In this document: in pieces, positions 24,341 through 34,644 of the stretch
How positions within the stretch are numbered: position 1 is the stretch's first letter
Layout: each line of letters opens with the position of its first letter
Position numbers and translations under genes: made by a program
Origin: Epiperipatus broadwayi
Lineage: Eukaryota > Onychophora > Udeonychophora > Euonychophora > Peripatidae
NCBI GenBank assembly: GCA_028023455.1
Contig: JAQFVV010012416.1
Span: forward strand, 5,375,594 to 5,439,593
DNA length: 64,000 bases
Reading direction: 5' to 3'
The notes under the pieces: model-generated
Database searches by the model: none
Told to the model about the DNA's origin: nothing
What the model saw: only the letters and a program-made list of their open reading frames with translations

Positions 24341-24779
24341 TTTCATTTTAGATTTTCTGCTTGCAAATATTTTTACAATTATAAAGAGAAATTCATTTTT
24401 GAAAAAACTTTCCTTCACTTTCATAATCTGACAAATTATTAATATACTTTTTACAAATGAAACTAAAGTGAATATAATATTAAAAGATGAATATATTTTG
24501 ATGATTGAATTTGTGTTTTGACACTTCACTTTGTGAATTGCCCAATTAAAAATTTAGACTTTTATCTCACTTGGCCAATAAAATAATCAGCAATAAAGAG
24601 GTTAAAGATGGTTTATATATAAAATGATTTCAAATGATATTGATATCTATTAAAATAACTCTTTAAACTATATCACCAGTAACATACAAACCAAAAAACA
24701 ATGTACTACAAGCTCAGAGAAAAAAGATCAAAACATGAGAATGCTGACCTTAGAGAAAAAGTCTGAACACACTATAACA
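24341..24779. other. Junction between the hAT and gypsy fossils
   Basis: AT-rich, with scattered short frames. The right part (after about 24540) may be the start of the gypsy RT region, since the conserved KPNNGI segment begins at about 24793. Confidence 0.35.
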
Positions 24780-26320
24780 ATATGATTATTATTAAACCCA
24801 ATAATGGCATTAATTTATGTTGTGATTCTCAACTATCAATCAACAAGAACTTAAGAACAGATTTAAACCTAGTAAATAATGTGAAAGAGATGCTAGCAAT
24901 ACTGCAAAATAATTTACATTTTGCAAAATTGGATATGAGCAGATGTGTTGACATTGCACAAGGACTTTCATTTGTAATCATTCTGCTCCAATCATATTCC
25001 AAGAAAAAAAAGAGCTCATTTTTACATGCTACTGAGGGAATTATTTCAAACTTTGATAACACTCTGATAATAGAGAATTCAGAAGCACAATTTCAAATAA
25101 TCTTTCAAAAGATTGTATACATTTGAAAGGAGACTAAGGATTGATAAATATATAGGGTTTATCTAAAAGATAACATTTCTGAAATAGTCAAATAACTATC
25201 CCCAGATAAAGTTAAGGCAATAGAAAAATGTTCCAACTCCATGTCAAACAATTCTAAGCCAAAAATTTGTAGATTCTGTAAACCTTTTTTAGAATGATTT
25301 TTTATTTAAAAACAAGTAAGTGATCACATATATGATTTGATATACTAAAGATCAAAAATGATATACTTTTGGTAAAATAATCTATTGGTTCATTACAATA
25401 ATTATCTTGAAATGACATTAGTAACATGTATTCATAGTGGAAACAATTACCAATTTTACATATCCATTACGTAGGAAAAACTGACAGCCTTAAAACTCAA
25501 TCTAGTAATGATAACATTTATAAGCAACTAGACAAGGAATATCCAGAATTATAATAATTAAAAAAATTCATCCATATCTATAAGGAAGACTTCAAAATTA
25601 GTACAGATCACAAGAAACTTTTAGGCATCTTCCAGTCACCAATAGTCAGTAGCAGTTGCTGCCACTTAGGCCAAGAAGGAATTTAGGTTAAAAAATTTCT
25701 TAAAATAAAATGGGAAAAATTGGATTATTTAGATAGTAAGCTGTCAGCGACATTCTGGACTAAATATGAAATATACTGAAAAGCTAAGGGATGGAATCAT
25801 ATGAGAGAGATCCCCCCCTTTTCAATTATTTCATAAATATCTAGATATTATCTATGCCAAAGCACCAAAACAATGCTCAACAGAGTGGTTAGAGTTAGTA
25901 CATCAAGAAATATGACCAATGCCAACAGAAGTTTTTATGTTCCAAGATCGTAATTAGTAAAACACTTGCAGAGATAATTAGAGGCTAAAAGTTTCTGGAT
26001 CTATGACGTAAAAAAAAAATCCCAGGTTAGTTAAATAGAATTGCTTTGCTTGGTCTGATGCTTCTGTGCATAGCATTTTACATATTATTATAAATAATTG
26101 ACTGCATTATTATCAGAAGGAAAATAGCCATGATTATTTAATGAAGGTAATCTGATTTGGGTTATGAAGCCTTCTTTTATCAGATAATTAATGATGATAA
26201 TAATTACACTTATACAGATCCGTACAATTTAGTCTAGTGCGGAAATGATGGAATTAGGGCAAAGTCTCCTCACTTGAAGATCTACTTGTCACTTTTAGGG
26301 CTCAACTGTTTCTCAAATGA
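24780..26320 (+). pseudogene. Ty3/gypsy pol pseudogene (RT, RNase H, possible integrase)
   Basis: The open frame 24782-25126 starts in a KPNNGINLCCD segment, the equivalent of the gypsy RT motif around IRLCGDY. It continues with LQNNLHFAKLDMSR, matching the FSKLDL strand that carries the first catalytic Asp. The expected FDDTL-type catalytic pair appears only as NFDNTLI, so one Asp is changed. DKVKAIEK near 25210 fits the connection region, and FKISTDHKKLLGIFQS near 25592-25640 fits RNase H. Later frames up to about 26300 could be integrase but are too decayed to prove. Many stops and frameshifts show it is inactive. Confidence 0.7.
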
Positions 26321-26539
26321 ATAACCGTTCAAATGTTGGTCTTAGAGTTGAAAGTTCTAAGACTGATTCTCATGTAAGGAATGCAATAAACTGCTAAATG
26401 TTCAGTGTTCTACAAAAGTACTCAAACATTATTTCACTGTATAATTTCTTTTTATTGCCGTGTTATATACTGTTTTAACATTTTATAAAATATTTTTGTA
26501 ACTTAAAAATAATTAAAAAATATGGCATATATTTTTCCA
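26321..26539. other. AT-rich spacer
   Basis: Probably the decayed end of the gypsy fossil; nothing specific. Confidence 0.35.
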
Positions 26540-26700
26540 ATTTTTTTTATCAATGCATCTCTCATTTCATCGTTGCCATAACAATCATCCACTGGCACAA
26601 AAATTCATACAGCCTTACTATGCATGCACTTTGCAATCGACCATGACTCAACTCGTGGGCTAGAGGTATCAACCCTCCATATTTCCACACACACACTGAC
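26540..26700 (+). repeat. Dispersed repeat shared with 59165-59290
   Basis: Segments CGTTGCCATAACAATCATCC, CTTACTATGCATGCACTTTG and GGGCTAGAGGTATCAACC occur in the same order as ATTGCCATTACAATCATTT, CTTACTATGCATGCATTTTG and AAGCTAGAGATATCAAA at 59.2 kb. The family is unidentified. Confidence 0.45.
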
Positions 26701-27659
26701 TGTTCACCATTCCTCCATTATGTCATTCCAGCAAAAGAAAAGGATTGGTTTTATCCACTTTTGACACTTTATGGGAGAGAGATCACTCGTTGCACTGCAA
26801 AAATATTTAAGTTCTCTTTTTTGCTTTTTTTTCTACCAATGCATCATACTTTAGTCTTAACGATTTTGAGCTTCTTAAAATCTGTGATGTAATACTCAAT
26901 TAATTAACTCTTTTGCCTAGTTAAACTAGCCTGCAATTGACTTTATGTACATACCTATATATATATAATCAAATAGATATTGCTTGTTGAATTAATTCTT
27001 CATAATAATAAAAAAGTGGAAAAAAAATCTATTTTTATTTTGGAACTTAATCTTCTCTATATTTCAAAATATTACAAAGAATTCTTTGTCTAACAAAGTA
27101 CGTTCTGTCATAATGATTTCCAGAAATGAAGAAAAAAAATAAAAATCAATATGTGATTTATTCTGAAAAGATAAGTTTACTTAGCTTCATTTCTTACTGG
27201 AAAATAAACAAAGAATCGAAAGAAAAGGCCATGAGACGAGGAAAACTAATTGAAATTTTTATTAAGTGAAGAAATAACCACACTCACTAACATTAATTAG
27301 AACTATTTTTTAAATATATATATATAAAATTAACGGATATGGGGGGGGGGCAGTACTAATTATAATGAGGTGACGAAACTTAAGAGAAAAATAACTTGGT
27401 AATCAGCATCAAATTTCAAATTACATGAGTGTACAATATATAACAATCTGAGTGTAGCGGATCAGATTTTGGAGCGTGAGATTCTCTTCCGGTTCTGACA
27501 CTTCCTGTGTTCGAATTTATAAACTCTCCAGAAATAGTCATTCATTTATTTTTTTGCAACATAGCATATGCAATTTCTTCGAATCAAGATTTAATAAAAG
27601 TTAATGTCATTTCTTTCCATCATTAAGCTTGAAGATTTGACAGCTTTATATAAACCAAG
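26701..27659. other. AT-rich non-coding stretch
   Basis: Nothing recognisable apart from a 10-base G run near 27341. Confidence 0.45.
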
Positions 27660-27875
27660 CACTGATTATATATATATATATATGGGGTGTGTGTGTGATG
27701 ATCTGGATCAACTGATGAGTGCTCGTTGAGCATAAAATATGTATATTGGAAATCATTTATCTTTCTCACATGTGTGTGGGCATGTATATTGGTTGTATGA
27801 GATAGAGAGGATAGCTGAAGATAGCTTGAAAGTCTGTGTTCAAGTCCTTTATATAATTACATCTAGAATTCCAAG
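27660..27875 (+). repeat. Family B, single arm
   Basis: After a TATA run and a GTGTGTG run it reads GATGATCTGGATCAACTGAT, GTGCTCGTTGAGCATAAAAT, then ATGTGTGTGGGCATG, GAGGATAGCTGAAGATAGCT and GAAAGTCTGTGTTCAAGTCC. It is one arm of the palindrome seen at 18.4-18.8 kb without its partner. Confidence 0.75.
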
Positions 27876-28789
27876 TATATACATTATACTTGTATTCAAT
27901 CATATATATATATATATCAGTGATGAAGACTGACTTTTTAAGGAATGGAAACACAGTACATAATGTTTTTTATGTTTTTATTTTACTTGCCGCAACAATT
28001 TTTACGTAATAGCTAATATTGAAACAGTATATTTCCTTCATTATATACATTACACCTATTTACTTTTACACATCTATCTGTGTCAGGTTTAAACTCTTAA
28101 AGAGTATCCATCTAAAAATGCTAACACAGTTGTATATGTGACGCTGCACACTTATAAGCGAATATAATGTCTGGAATATAATTGGTATAGCTATATTGCA
28201 GCAGATATTTATTCCAAAGACATATATGTTTCAATTTATCGTTTATTTAAATGTAAAAGTCAATTTATATTTTATACACTTAAAATCGCATGTATAAGCT
28301 ATAGTCCACATACTACCATGATATATATGTAGCATTGAGTTGTTTGATCATTTCATAAAATATATAAGTTTGACTTAAAATAAGTTGTAAACAAATATCA
28401 CCCATATGCATTTGTTTTAGTATAGGGTGAGGAAAAAGTCCAAATTTTGGTTTTGATAATATTTTCTTAAAATTAAATTTTTTTTGTAAACAAGATTTAG
28501 CCCCCTAGAAGTATTGCTAAATCTTGGGAGGATAGAAATAATCAAACTTAGCCAAAAACATCCTGTTAAAAGAGTAAAACAAAGGATTGAAGCTATTTTA
28601 GTAATTAAAAATATCAAAGTTCAAAGGTGCTAAAGGAATTACTTGTGGAATATAATTTGTTCATTAAAATTATGAGTTGATCTCAGCCCAGTATAAATAG
28701 GCTGGATTTTATATTATAAAAAAATACACTGTATAATTTAAAAAAGCATCACTACTATACTTCATGCCAGTTTCAATTTTAATATGTTG
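27876..28789. other. AT-rich non-coding stretch
   Basis: No supported gene. A frame near 28430-28620 (plus) is rich in Lys and Ile and includes KHPVKRVKQRIEAIL, but I cannot assign it. The minus-strand frame over the same bases looks like chance. Confidence 0.4.
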
Positions 28790-29000
28790 GAGTAGGAAAT
28801 GGTTATCTCTAATCCCATCCTGCATGAGTAATGGTGTATCATCATCATGGAGGTGGGAGACATTCCTGCCATTGGCTGATGCAAGGAGATTGCAATTAAA
28901 ACCAGGCTGCCTATCTGGAGATCAAAATATTTGCTACCACCCATCATCCAGAAGTGCTGATGGGTACGCTGCTGAGAAGTCAGGTAACAACTCCTCAAAA
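28790..29000 (+). other. GC-richer block open on both strands, donor-like end
   Basis: This block has clearly higher GC than its flanks. One plus-strand frame is open through it (KWLSLIPSCMSNGVSSSWRW..., 28764-29018) and one minus-strand frame is open too (28762-28998). Its right edge, AGAAGTCAGGTAACA, resembles a 5' splice site on the plus strand. I recognise no domain in either translation. It may be an exon, a piece of a mobile element, or a chance open block. Confidence 0.25.
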
Positions 29001-29289
29001 CACTGCAGAGAGCTCTAAATGCACTTTAAACCTTAATCTTTGAAGCTATAGCTTATAATTTAAAATGAACATTCAAAATTTAACTCTTTAATTTCTTCTC
29101 TAAAGTAAATATGAAACCTATTTGTAAATTTTAAATTTACTTATTCTAAAATACAATAATTATAGCTGTTTGTTTAATTAAAATCTATTTTCTATTCTAT
29201 ACAGCAGTTGTGCCTATATTTTTATCTATTTTATTTCTCAAAAATTTCATTTTATTATATTTAATTTTATAATTCTTTAGTGAAGATAT
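29001..29289. other. AT-rich spacer before the LTR element
   Basis: Nothing recognisable. Confidence 0.4.
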
Positions 29290-29421
29290 TGTAACATCCA
29301 CTGTATAATTAGGGTTTCTTTACGAGTTAGCTGCTCATAGTCGGTGACTAAATTACGTTCGATAATAGACGCAATTATCTTACCTAGTCACACAACATCC
29401 TTTCACTTAATGTAACTATCA
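29290..29421 (-). repeat. 3' LTR of the minus-strand gypsy element
   Basis: 132 bases with TG...CA ends, matching 34111-34271 except for a deletion of about 30 bases in the middle and scattered substitutions. The GTCGGTGA and CACACAAC segments are shared. Confidence 0.85.
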
Positions 29422-30679
29422 TAATAATGGGGACAAGTAGGCCAGCTTTTAATTTATTTGAAAGGCACCAGGATTCTATATCAATATCCACTGGCCAAAG
29501 CCCTTTTATTTTTTTAGTTACGATGAAATTATTCGGAATATCCGGAGGATTGCATTTTCAATACAGTATTGGCAACTTATTTAATCGAATTATAATAATG
29601 GCTAAGTTGTAATGAGATTAAAATAATAACTAGTCATATTTAAATTTATTAATACCAAACAAAATATTTAATATTATCAAAAGAAGAAAATATAAAAAAC
29701 AAATAGGGATTAAAACTACAGCTAATATTTTATTTTTAATTGGTCCTGCTCATGGCGGCAGTTTATCACATTTAAAAGTCTAAGAAAAGTGATCACTAGT
29801 ATTGGAATTAATAGCGTTACTTACTGGTAAGTTTGTTTGCTCATGTATAGGATTTAAAAAATTTACCATGCATGGATTTATTTTGGAAGGGATCCACTGT
29901 TCAATATTCTGGCAATCCATCAGTCTTCATGGTTTTATATTTAGTAGGAAATGATTTCACTCAGGTAGTTTTCGCAACATCAAGTCAAAAGCAACACTGA
30001 CAAAAGAACTTCTTCTACTCACACATCTTAATACAATTCAACATATTAGTAAGAGTAGTTTGGCACACTTTTCATAATTTCTCCACGATTATCTTTACTT
30101 TTCTCTGCAAGAACGAAGATCTAAGAATGTCGCATGATGTTTTTTTTTTATCATCCTGATTTTTTTTAGTCTGTCTGTGCAACTTCTGTTAACACATGTT
30201 AATTTAGACCAAATTTAATGTAATTTAGCGCATAAAGTTTTCCTTTTTTTTCTTGGGTCGCCATCTCTAATTACTGAAAAAAATGCTGCGATTTTATTTT
30301 ACATACTGCTAATGGCTTCATGATAAAGGTTTGTTTTATCTTTACAAAAATACAAAGTAGTTTCCCTTTTTGTTTTTATTATACTCTTTATATCTCTTCT
30401 CTCTTTTGGGACTCTTTTAGCATACACAAAAATATCTACAACCATATTGTTTAAATTAAATCGATCAGTTATTTAAATATTTTTTTTATTAGGAATTTAT
30501 TAATTTAACTTCTAAATTGCCAATGCTACTTGTACTCGAATAAAATACAGTACAATACCTTCGCAGTCAATGACAAGAATAAAATATGAGGTATGACATT
30601 ATTTTATTCTTATTCTTCAATCTTAGTTTGATGCATCTGAGATCTTCAGGGTCTAAATCCATCCAAATCCATCCAATTT
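29422..30679. other. Non-coding 3' region of the gypsy element
   Basis: Lies between the integrase end and the 3' LTR. No envelope-like or other protein is recognisable on the minus strand, and no clear polypurine tract abuts the LTR. A 61-codon plus-strand frame (29427-29612) has no known motif. Confidence 0.4.
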
Positions 30680-31500
30680 AGCTCCAAAGGCTATCTGTCA
30701 GGATTTGTTTTATATGGCTGTAAGGCTGCATTTGGACCATTCTCCCTAACTATTCGATACGGTCCTTCATATAATTCCTGAAACTTTTTGCATATACCTT
30801 TCTCATTTTGGATAATGGGATTTGTCCAGACCCATACCCTGTCTCCTTTTTTGAAATTGTTGGATCTTATACTCCCTCTGTCTACCCTTTACATCTACTG
30901 CATGTCTCATGTTCGATGCTGCCTTTCTCTAATCTGCCTCTCCATTGACATGTTCAAGAATGGTTGGCAACTTAGCCTTGTAGAGCCTCAGCACAGGTTG
31001 ATGGAACTGTAGCCGAATGGGCGCAAACCCTGTGGTCCCATTCTCCATCCAGTTCATGTAATTCACCACCCTGGGTAACTGTTTCAACCACTCTTTATGG
31101 TTTAAGGGGGTATATGCCCTAAAAAGCCATCCCAATTCCTTCATCACCTGTTCACAGTTCCATGATCAGAATTGCCTTTGGTTTGCCCATTTTGGGGAAG
31201 GGTTGTGTTTCTAATATATGTATGGTGTTTTTTTGTATTTTCTTGTGGCATAGGGTATGCAGACACCCAGTACACCACTAATATGTATTTCATCTTCCAG
31301 AACCTAGGTAGCAGCCCACAAAATTCAATTGTTTTTTTTTTATTATCGGGTTTACCATTTCTACGTATGATTTGTTGGCTGGCTTAGTTTTCTGGCACAG
31401 TTCACACCCTTTCAATGTTTTAGTTATTTGATATCTCATGTTTGGCCAATAAAACCAGGTTTTCAATAATCTTTCTGTGGACCCCATAATGGCCATATAA
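30680..31500 (-). pseudogene. Gypsy integrase remnant
   Basis: Read on the minus strand. The stretch 31496-31290 carries the zinc-finger end, with FYWPNM followed by CELCQKTKP (the CxxC half). The histidine half, upstream, has been altered to a sequence without the expected His pair. The stretch 31147-30929 (MKELGWLFRAYTPLNHKEWL...) matches the part of gypsy integrase after the catalytic core, where NKKEW-type and FAP-type segments lie. About 30870-30690 holds the C-terminal domain with KGDRVWVWTNP and ELYEGPYRIV, the GPY/F motif. Only about 140 bases separate zinc finger and core end, so most of the DDE core is deleted. Confidence 0.75.
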
Positions 31501-31584
31501 ACAATGCGTATACATAGTTAGCCTATCTTGGAGCATCTTGAGCACTATCATCCTCCATGTAATCTCCTTTATGTCTACCAAATA

Positions 31585-32511
31585 TCACAATACTCCCTTG
31601 ATCAACCAGTAACTTCTATCCTTTTCAGAAGATATTCCCTTTGCCCCATCTTTACTTTCTCCTCTCTCTAAATTATCTATAATTGCCTGGCATCTGGTAT
31701 CTAACCTCTGTTTATCACCTAAGTGGTTTAATTCATCTTTCACAGATGTGTCAATTTCTATGCTTAATGCCACTAGACATATCTTCTGTCTGCAGGTGCC
31801 CTGTGGATTCTGAACCTGGATTTTGGTTCAAAGCATCCACACTACATTCTCTGACCCTTTACAATATTCTATGGAATAGTTAAATTCTTGGAGAAAAATA
31901 CTGCAATGAATCAGCCTACTGTTAGATAGATAACTATGATTAATGAATTCCAGACTCTTGTGGTTGGTTCTGACTACCACCTCTGATCCTATCAGAAATT
32001 GTTGAAATCTCTAGAATGCCCATACCACAGCCAATGCTTTCTTTTTGGTTACAGAATAATTGATTTCTGGTCCCCTTAATGGTCTGCTAATAAAATATAT
32101 TACCCCTTGACTACCATCTTTCTGCATTTGCATCAAAGCTGCACCTAGTCCATATCCACTGCAGTCAACCTGTACTATAAAAGTTTTCTTAAAATCAGGA
32201 TATATCAGCATGACCTGACTCAAAAATTTCTCTTTGATGCCTTTGAATACTTCATTATGTTTATCCGTCCATTCCCATGGAATGTTTTTCCATAATAACT
32301 GCAGTAACGGTTCCATATCTGTTGCAAAGTTCCTGTAAAATTTATTATAAAAATTACATAGTTCTAAGAAGGACTTAATCTGTTTCACTGACTTAGGGGC
32401 CAGGAAGTTCCTGATGGCTTGTATTTTATCAGGATGAGGCTTAATCACTGTTTTACTGATCAAGTGTCCTAAAAAACTGACTTCTGCTGTGGCTATACAT
32501 TTTTTTTGCAA
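31585..32511 (-). pseudogene. Gypsy RT connection and RNase H remnant
   Basis: On the minus strand, 32511-32011 encodes the RT thumb/connection (SFLGHLISK, then LELCNFYNKFYRNFA and WEWTDKH) and RNase H (VDCSGYGLGAALMQ and KKKALAVVWAF). In the RNase H start the usual Asp-Ala-Ser is Asp-Cys-Ser. After a frame change, RTNHKSLEFINHS near 31950-31980 is the equivalent of the TDHKSL motif. The block 31773-31585 is the linker towards integrase. Frameshifts separate the blocks. Confidence 0.8.
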
Positions 32512-32579
32512 ATTAATGTAGATACCTTCTCATTACATTCTTGTAACAACATTTCCAAATGTTTTAAATGCTCTCTTAG

Positions 32580-33009
32580 GTTTTTAGATGCAATTATGAT
32601 ATCGTCCATATAAATGGTAACCAAACTCTTGATTTCATGTGATAATACCTCTGTCCATGCACTTCAACAACTCTGCCTCACTGTTCCTTAATCCAAATGG
32701 CATTCTGTTAAATTGATAAGATATGCTGTTATATCTGAAAGCCGTATACTGGTGATCTTCTGGGTGTAGTTTAATCTGCCAAAAACTGGCCATCAGGTCT
32801 AATGTCGAAAAAATTCCTTTACCATGGAACCTGTTTAATAATTCATTCATCAGTGGAGGCACCTTTTGGTCAGGACAGGTGATTCTATTTAGCTGTCTTG
32901 CATTTAAGCACAACCTTACTGATCCATCTTTTTTCTTCACTATCACCAATGGTTTGTTATAAGGTGATAATCCCTTCATTATAATTCCCCATTCTTCCAT
33001 CTGTGACAA
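32580..33009 (-). pseudogene. Gypsy reverse transcriptase remnant
   Basis: On the minus strand the frame 33009-32635 contains KPLVIVKKKDGSVRLCLNAR, then IFSTLDLMASFWQIKL, with the first catalytic Asp, and YQFNRMPFGLRNSEAELLKC. The catalytic YMDD box follows at about 32600-32610 as TIYMDDIIIAS, but in another frame, so a frameshift lies between them. All RT motifs are recognisable in order, but the protein cannot be made in one piece. Confidence 0.85.
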
Positions 33010-33027
33010 TTGTTTTTTAATCTCTGT

Positions 33028-33600
33028 TCAATATTGATGAGGTACCGGATACAATTGCACCTGATATGGTGTGCCATCTGTAATCTTGATTCGATGTTCA
33101 TATCCCTTAATTACCCCTGGTCTATCCAAAAAAAATTCACTATACTTGCCTAATAATTCCTTCACTGTCTTTTCCCCTCCCCTTTTATCTGTTTCCTCCT
33201 CATTCCATCCTTCCACTTGTGCCCTTTCTATCTTGCTATGTATACTACTTACTTCTTTTGGCAGTGTATTTTCTTTTGATTTAAATTCTCTTATCTCTCC
33301 TTCACACATGATACTGCCCTCTTTATAGTTAATTAAACACACTATTTTATGCATAAAATCTGATCCTAGTATCATGTCAAGTACGAGTCCTTTCAATATT
33401 AACAAAACATGTATATCTCTCTTTCCCACTCTTATTCATACCCATACTTGTTTGTCTCTAGTTGCACCTTTTTATTATTGGCCAACATTACTAGGGTCTT
33501 ACTCACTGGTAGAGTTCAAATATCATGAGTTTGTTGTATCATCCATGCGTATAGTCTCAGACATGACTGATATTTGACTACCAGAGTCAAACAACACATG
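33028..33600 (-). pseudogene. Gypsy protease and RT N-terminus remnant
   Basis: On the minus strand about 33600-33560 reads LFDSGSQISVMS, the aspartic protease active-site region (DSG). Frame 33429-33028 contains LDMILGSDFMHK, the usual protease C-terminal strand, followed by a charged linker and LLGKYSEFFLDRPGV and YQVQLYPVP, the start of RT. A frame change separates the DSG part from the rest. The protease would cut the polyprotein; here it is non-functional. Confidence 0.8.
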
Positions 33601-34110
33601 CACTTCAATATTATTTCCCCTCTTTTCTTCCAAAGAGTAAGCTTGTGGTTAAGACCTGTACAGATCCCTACCTTTATATTTTCAAGTGCCAATGCTTAAA
33701 GGTTTCATGCCTTAGTAAATATTATTGACCCATATTGTAATTTTTGGGCATTCTTGGAATGCAAACTTTATAGTCTCATTATCCCATTCGCAAATCAGAT
33801 TATCTACTTTTTTCATTTTACCTGTCATAGCTTTAATATCTTTCTAATATATATACTTTGTTTGGTTTTTATTTTATTATTTATCTTTTATTAATGTATT
33901 TTCCAAAGTTGCTCCCCCTGTTGTCATTTTACCTTTCAAGCTACTATTTCCATCATTTTGCCTATTTTCTTTTTTTTTTTTTACCTACATACGTGAAACA
34001 AAAAAACCACAACTTTTTTTTTTTGAAACACATTTAAAATTTTATTATTCTATTATTTTACTCCTATCTCAGGACATGGTTATTGTTGAAGCCTTGAATT
34101 GGGCTGCCAT

Positions 34111-34271
34111 TGTAACATCCACTGTATAATTAGAGATTCTTTATGAGTTAACTGCACGTAGTCGGTGATGTTCAATCTATTAAATTTTTCGTTAAAAAAT
34201 TTCAGTAAGATTTAATGGACACAATTATCTTTCCTGGTCACACAACACCCTTTCACTTAATGTAACTATCA
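34111..34271 (-). repeat. 5' LTR of the minus-strand gypsy element
   Basis: 161 bases with TG...CA ends. It matches 29290-29421 over both ends and carries about 30 extra bases in the middle (around CTATTAAATTTTTCG). Confidence 0.85.
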
Positions 34272-34279
34272 TTTTTGTG

Positions 34280-34410
34280 TTAATTTAATAAATAACACAT
34301 ATTTGGTAATAGAAAGTGAATAAATAAATCATATAAGTCTCTAAAACTACATTTAGCAAAAATATGGATTACCATCTTGGTTTACTGGAAAACTCACAAG
34401 TACACAAAAT
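34280..34410 (-). repeat. Family F single end
   Basis: ACCATCTTGGTTTACTGGAA followed by AACTCACAAGTA matches the right arm of the foldback at 48136-48725 (ACCATCTTGGTTTATTTGAA...). The sequence before it, including a run through AACACATATTT, also resembles the same arm. Confidence 0.55.
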
Positions 34411-34644
34411 ATGTATATTTCAGTCCTGATTTGTTTAATTTAGCATTTGCAAGATAATCTAAATATATATCTATGTGTAAATCCTGTCTGCTCTTTGTTT
34501 TTCATACAACTTTAAAAAAAGTCTATAGAGAATTTATAATAAACAACATATTAAAACAAAATTATTAGAAAATATAGATTAGTCACATGACTGGGACAAC
34601 CTAGTCTAAATTTGATTCAACCAATACTTGATATATGTATATAT
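34411..34644. other. AT-rich spacer
   Basis: Nothing recognisable. It ends in ATAT next to the 2.5-kb LTR copy. Confidence 0.4.

Larger units (their letters stand above)
29290..34271 (-). mobile_element. Ty3/gypsy LTR retrotransposon with short LTRs, defective
   Basis: Two directly repeated ends bound the element: 29290-29421 and 34111-34271, both TGTAACATCCACTGTATAAT at the left and CACTTAATGTAACTATCA at the right. Between them lies a minus-strand pol in the gypsy order: protease, RT, RNase H, integrase zinc finger, integrase C-terminus. Just inside the 5' LTR on the minus strand is TGGCAGCCCAATTC, which starts with the TGG expected of a tRNA primer site. Only about 500 bases separate this from the protease, so most of gag is missing. 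The 1.2 kb between integrase and the 3' LTR has no recognisable gene. The bases just outside the LTRs do not give a clear target duplication. Frameshifts and stops make it inactive. Confidence 0.85.

Noticed and set aside
24829-25062. 77-codon minus-strand frame
   Set aside because: Shadow of the gypsy RT remnant on the plus strand.
29427-29800. Plus-strand frame near 29.4 kb and a GPAHGG-like segment near 29.75 kb as a bacterial or mitochondrial enzyme fragment
   Set aside because: The resemblance is a few residues only and the frames are broken; it lies in the non-coding 3' part of the gypsy element.
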